DNA from: Rickettsiales bacterium
GTDB lineage: Bacteria > Pseudomonadota > Alphaproteobacteria > Rickettsiales > UBA3002
Length of the DNA stretch: 9,170 nucleotides
Direction of reading: 5' to 3'
NCBI GenBank assembly: GCA_947441895.1
Contig: CANEUT010000053.1
Coordinates: forward strand, 1-9,170
Part shown: positions 5,780 to 9,170 of the stretch, piece after piece
How positions within the stretch are numbered: the stretch's first letter is position 1
Layout of the letters: the number at the start of each line of letters is the position of its first letter
Translations under genes and position numbers: made by a program
The notes under the pieces: model-generated
Databases searched by the model: none
Seen by the model: only the letters and a program-made list of their open reading frames with translations
What the model was told of the DNA's origin: nothing

Positions 5780-6907
5780 ATGCTCGATATCATACAATCT
5801 GGCTTCCATTATGTTTGGTCGTTCGCGCTCATCATCAGCATTATTGTTTTTGTTCATGAAGGCGGACATTTTTTAGTGGCGCGCCTGTGCGGCGTGAAGG
5901 TGGAAGTATTTTCGATTGGTTTTGGTCGTGAAATTCTTGGCCGCACCGATCGCCAAGGCACGCGCTGGAAAATTAGCTTATGGCCACTGGGCGGTTATGT
6001 AAAAATGTATGGTGATGCCGGGGCTGCCAGCACGCCTGATAATGCGCTAATGAGCGACATGTCCGATGCCGATAAAAAACGCAGCTTTCACCACCAACCG
6101 CTATGGGCCAAATCGCTGATTGTGGCGGCCGGTCCCGCTGCCAATTTTATTTTAGCTATTGCCGTGTTCACCTATTTTATTTTCACCGTGGGTCTTTCTT
6201 CTACGCAGCCATTGGTGGGCGAAATTGTGCCCAAAAGTCCCGCTGAAATGGCGGGCCTGCAAACGGGTGACCGCATTATTCGCATCGACACGCGCACGGT
6301 AAAAACCTTCAACGATATTCCTGAAGCGCTACTGACCAATTTAGGAACCCCCGTGCAATTACACATTGTGCGCGGCGAAAAATCATTCGATTTAACGATC
6401 ACCCCCACCACCATCGAAGAAAAAGATGCGTTGGGGAATACACAAAAACGACCCCTCATCGGCATTCGTAGCCAAAAAATCACCTATGAGAATGTGGGAC
6501 TTTTGGCTGCCGTTGCAGCCGCCACCGAGCGCACCTATGATATGTGCGTCACCTCGCTGCACGTGCTTGGGCAAATGATTGCCGGCAAACGCAGCACCGA
6601 CGATTTGAAGGGGCCGCTGGGTATTGCAAAACTCTCAGGCGATGTGACCAGCCAGGGCGACACAACCGGCCAAACATTGCGCATGATTTTATGGTTCGTG
6701 GCGCTGCTTTCGGTGAATCTGGGGCTGGTGAATTTGTTCCCCATTCCCATGCTCGATGGCGGGCACTTGTTGTTTTACTGCATCGAGGGTCTGCGCGGCC
6801 GCCCTTTGGCCGAACGTGTGCAGGAATACAGCTTCCGTTTTGGTGTGGCGCTGATTGGCAGCCTGATGGCCCTGTCGCTATTTAATGATGTGCGACAAAT
6901 GCTTTAG
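5780..6907 (+). CDS. rseP: Site-2 zinc metalloprotease, RseP/MmpA type
   Basis: This inner-membrane protease cuts transmembrane segments. In E. coli it releases sigma-E from RseA, and in Caulobacter the homologue MmpA degrades PodJ. The product has 375 residues. The first membrane helix (about 13-37) carries the HExxH zinc motif as H26-E27-G28-G29-H30. The second conserved helix bears AAGPAANFILA (116-126), and one PDZ domain spans about 145-205. The last core helix has N318-LFPIPMLDGGH with Asp326 as the third zinc ligand. A final membrane helix lies near 353-368. E. coli RseP (450 residues) has two PDZ domains, while a single-PDZ form is usual in alphaproteobacteria. Gly28 stands where Phe, Leu or Met is common inside HExxH, but it is not a catalytic position. 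AAGGA at 5765-5769, inside the dxr end, supports the ATG. bamA follows, the usual order. Confidence 0.97.
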   Translation: MLDIIQSGFHYVWSFALIISIIVFVHEGGHFLVARLCGVKVEVFSIGFGREILGRTDRQGTRWKISLWPLGGYVKMYGDAGAASTPDNALMSDMSDADKKRSFHHQPLWAKSLIVAAGPAANFILAIAVFTYFIFTVGLSSTQPLVGEIVPKSPAEMAGLQTGDRIIRIDTRTVKTFNDIPEALLTNLGTPVQLHIVRGEKSFDLTITPTTIEEKDALGNTQKRPLIGIRSQKITYENVGLLAAVAAATERTYDMCVTSLHVLGQMIAGKRSTDDLKGPLGIAKLSGDVTSQGDTTGQTLRMILWFVALLSVNLGLVNLFPIPMLDGGHLLFYCIEGLRGRPLAERVQEYSFRFGVALIGSLMALSLFNDVRQML

Positions 6908-6914
6908 AAAATCA

Positions 6915-6928
6915 TCGATTAAAATCGA
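6915..6928. other. Short inverted repeat between rseP and bamA
   Basis: TCGATT and AATCGA form perfect 6-nt arms around a central AA, starting 8 nt after the rseP stop in the 66-nt gap before bamA. As RNA it would be only a weak 5-bp hairpin, so if functional it is more likely a protein-binding site. It is short enough to occur by chance. I see no convincing promoter or terminator in the rest of the gap, although a six-T run lies at 6950-6955. Confidence 0.25.
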
Positions 6929-6973
6929 CTATTTTCTTGCCAGCATGCCTTTTTTGCCGCAGTGGTGAACGCG

Positions 6974-9170
6974 ATGAATTACATATCGCGGATTTTACTG
7001 CTAACCCTGTGGAGTGCGGTGCTTATTGCGCCTGTGTCTGCACGTGCCGATGACGTCATCAAAGACATCGCTGTTTCGGGCACGCAGCGCATCGAAAAAG
7101 ATGCAGTGCTCACCTATTTGGGACTTCGCACTGGTCAAAGCGTCTCGCGTTACGATCTCGATAGCGCACTGAAAAAACTTTATGATACCGGCTTCTTTTC
7201 AGACGTGGATTTGGAAAATAATGGTGGTTCGCTAAATGTAAAAGTGACGGAAAACCCAAGCATTAACCAAATTATTTTTGAAGGTAATGATAAAATTGCC
7301 AAGGAAGATTTGGAAAAAGAAATATCGCTGAAATCGCGCTCTATCTACACCCGCCCCAAAGTACAAAATGACCTGAAACGCCTGCTTGACGTCTATCGTC
7401 GCAACGGCCGTTATTCAGCCGAAATTACTCCTCAAACTGTTAAGCTTGAGCAAAATCGCATCAACTTAATTTATAATATTACCGAAGGGCCAAAAGCCTA
7501 CATCGAAAAAATTACCTTTATCGGCAATGATAGCTATGAATCCTCCAAGCTGGAGAAAATTGTCAGCTCATCGCGCGAGCGCTGGTATCAATTTTTAACA
7601 GATACCGACAAATACGATCCCGATCGTTTGCAATATGATCAGGAATTAATTCGTAAATTCTATTTCGAAAATGGCTATGCCGATTTCAAAGTTAAATCAG
7701 CCATTGCCGAGCTTTCGCCGCAGCGTGATGCGTTTTATCTTACCTTCACCATTGAAGAAGGCCCAATTTATCACTTAGGCAAAGTAGACGTCAACACCAA
7801 GCTGCCTAAAAATCGCGTGCCGGATATGACAAAGATTATCGGCACCAAAGAAGGCGACCTTTATAATACTTCGGAAATTGAAAGTACCGTCGACAAAATG
7901 GTTGATAAGCTGGGTGATAGCGGCTTCGCTTTTGTGGAAGTGTCGCCCGACAGCAAACGTCGCACCGACGGCGAAGAAAGAATTATCGACCTCACTTATA
8001 ACATTGTTGAGGGACCTAAAGTCTATGTGGAGCGTATTAACATTTTTGGTAATCAGCGCACGCTGGATGAAGTGGTACGCCGCGAATTCCGCCTCTCGGA
8101 GGGCGATGCCTATTCAAGCAGCAAGCTGAAACGCACCGAACAACGGCTAAACAACTTAGGCTATTTTGAAAAAGTTGATATTCAACGCAAACCTGGCACC
8201 AGCCCTGATAAAACCCAGCTGGATGTTGAAGTAAAAGAAAAATCCACCGGCGAAATTACCTTTGGCGCGGGCTTCTCAACCACCGATGGTCCGTTGGCCG
8301 ATGTTGGCATTAAAGAGCGCAATTTTCTGGGTCGTGGGCAAGAGTTGCGTGCCAAAGCCACGTTTGCCCAACGCCGCCAACAATATAATATTGGCTTTAC
8401 CGAGCCTTACTTCCTCGACCGCGAGCTTGAAGCTGGATTTGATATCTATAAAACCACCGAAACCACGCAAGACAACGCATCGTATAACCGTGAAGCCGTG
8501 GGCAGTGTATTCAAGCTGGGCTATAGCCTGAGTGAGCATTTAAAACACCAGCTGCGCTATACACTTGAAGAAAGCAAAATTACCGATGTTGACCCCACCG
8601 CATCGATTTATATTCGCGAGCAAGAAGGCAACGATCTTACGTCGATTTTTGGTCACTCCCTCATTTATGATGAACGCGACAGCAAATTCACCCCCACCAG
8701 CGGCTATTATTGGCGCTTTAACCAAGATGTGGCCGGTGCCGGTGGCGATGACCGTTTCCTGAGACATGAGCTTCAATCGGAATATTATGTACCCATCGCT
8801 AAAAAATGGACCTTGGTCACCGCTGCATCCGCCGGTAACATTTATGGCATCAACCAGGATGTAAAAATCAATCAGCGCTTCTTTATTGGTAGCCAGCAAA
8901 TACGTGGCTTCGCCAATGCGGGCATTGGTCCACGCGATATTTCTACCAACGATTCACTGGGCGGCAACAGCTACTACACCGCATCGGGTGAAGTGCGCTT
9001 TCCGCTGGGACTGCCAGAAGATTTGGGCGTTTCGGGTGCCTTGTTTGTTGATATTGGCAGCCTGTGGGATGCCCAAACATCTAGCAGTCTTAATGTGAGT
9101 GATGACCCTAACATGCGTGGTTCGGCTGGGTTTGGCGTGGCATGGTCATCCCCTTTTGGGCCCATCCGTA
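6974..9170 (+). CDS. bamA: Outer membrane protein assembly factor BamA (partial, 3' end cut)
   Basis: BamA is the central barrel of the BAM complex that folds and inserts beta-barrel proteins into the outer membrane. The frame stays open to the window end, giving 732 codons plus one base. A signal peptide covers residues 1-25 with the signal peptidase I site A23-R24-A25 before D26. Five POTRA domains follow at about 27-93, 96-173, 176-264, 267-347 and 350-422; each of the first four ends near a (E)N/EGP-type strand and the next begins with an I-x-F/V-x-G-N type strand. The Omp85 barrel begins near 427, with FTEPYF at 475-480, the loop-6 motif IRGF at 643-646 and SPFGPIR at the cut end. Roughly 30-40 residues, the last barrel strands, should lie beyond the edge. 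No good Shine-Dalgarno is seen; in-frame GTG codons at 6962 and 6965 are alternative starts that add 3-4 residues. Confidence 0.97.
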   Translation, partial: MNYISRILLLTLWSAVLIAPVSARADDVIKDIAVSGTQRIEKDAVLTYLGLRTGQSVSRYDLDSALKKLYDTGFFSDVDLENNGGSLNVKVTENPSINQIIFEGNDKIAKEDLEKEISLKSRSIYTRPKVQNDLKRLLDVYRRNGRYSAEITPQTVKLEQNRINLIYNITEGPKAYIEKITFIGNDSYESSKLEKIVSSSRERWYQFLTDTDKYDPDRLQYDQELIRKFYFENGYADFKVKSAIAELSPQRDAFYLTFTIEEGPIYHLGKVDVNTKLPKNRVPDMTKIIGTKEGDLYNTSEIESTVDKMVDKLGDSGFAFVEVSPDSKRRTDGEERIIDLTYNIVEGPKVYVERINIFGNQRTLDEVVRREFRLSEGDAYSSSKLKRTEQRLNNLGYFEKVDIQRKPGTSPDKTQLDVEVKEKSTGEITFGAGFSTTDGPLADVGIKERNFLGRGQELRAKATFAQRRQQYNIGFTEPYFLDRELEAGFDIYKTTETTQDNASYNREAVGSVFKLGYSLSEHLKHQLRYTLEESKITDVDPTASIYIREQEGNDLTSIFGHSLIYDERDSKFTPTSGYYWRFNQDVAGAGGDDRFLRHELQSEYYVPIAKKWTLVTAASAGNIYGINQDVKINQRFFIGSQQIRGFANAGIGPRDISTNDSLGGNSYYTASGEVRFPLGLPEDLGVSGALFVDIGSLWDAQTSSSLNVSDDPNMRGSAGFGVAWSSPFGPIR

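Noticed and set aside
6931..6955. A rseP terminator or bamA promoter using TTGCCA and the six-T run
   Set aside because: No G+C-rich stem precedes the T run, and no -10-like hexamer lies 16-18 bp after TTGCCA.
1..9170. CRISPR arrays, tRNA or rRNA genes, insertion sequences, prophage or defence genes
   Set aside because: The window is almost fully occupied by same-strand housekeeping genes. No regularly spaced direct repeats, tRNA-like folds or transposase-like frames were seen on either strand.

Overview
This window is a chromosomal housekeeping segment from a bacterium that looks like an alphaproteobacterium. The evidence is the gene order rpsB-tsf-(lipoprotein)-pyrH-frr-uppS-cdsA-dxr-rseP-bamA, all on the + strand, a compact RseP with a single PDZ domain, and dispersed palindromic repeats whose outer ends read GTCA and TGAC. 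Base composition looks close to 50% GC by eye. I cannot name a genus.

Layout: the window opens in the 3' end of a gene that is probably rpsB (ribosomal protein S2), with an Ala/Lys-rich tail. A G+C-rich hairpin lies between it and tsf (elongation factor Ts). Positions 1237-1365 hold a two-unit palindromic repeat, a strong intrinsic terminator and a possible promoter. The short lipoprotein gene that follows appears to have no leader. Next come pyrH (UMP kinase), frr (ribosome recycling factor) and uppS (undecaprenyl diphosphate synthase); frr and uppS are directly adjacent. A second palindromic repeat fills the 98-nt gap before cdsA (CDP-diglyceride synthase). Then dxr (DXP reductoisomerase) and rseP (site-2 protease) follow with almost no spacing. 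Last is bamA (outer-membrane assembly), which is cut by the window end after 732 codons.

How the genes fit together: rpsB, tsf and frr serve translation. pyrH supplies UDP and UTP. dxr feeds the isoprenoid pathway that provides UppS with its substrates for the cell-wall lipid carrier. cdsA makes the phospholipid precursor CDP-diacylglycerol. rseP and bamA handle envelope proteolysis and outer-membrane protein insertion. The grouping joins growth rate to envelope synthesis and is a well-known arrangement.

I found no undescribed multi-gene system. The points worth a second look are small: a lipoprotein promoter apparently built into the tsf terminator with a start codon at the predicted +1, a well-defined 23-nt hairpin unit occurring four times as two inverted pairs, one of these pairs lying directly before a cdsA start without a Shine-Dalgarno, a short CdsA, and the S2 tail.
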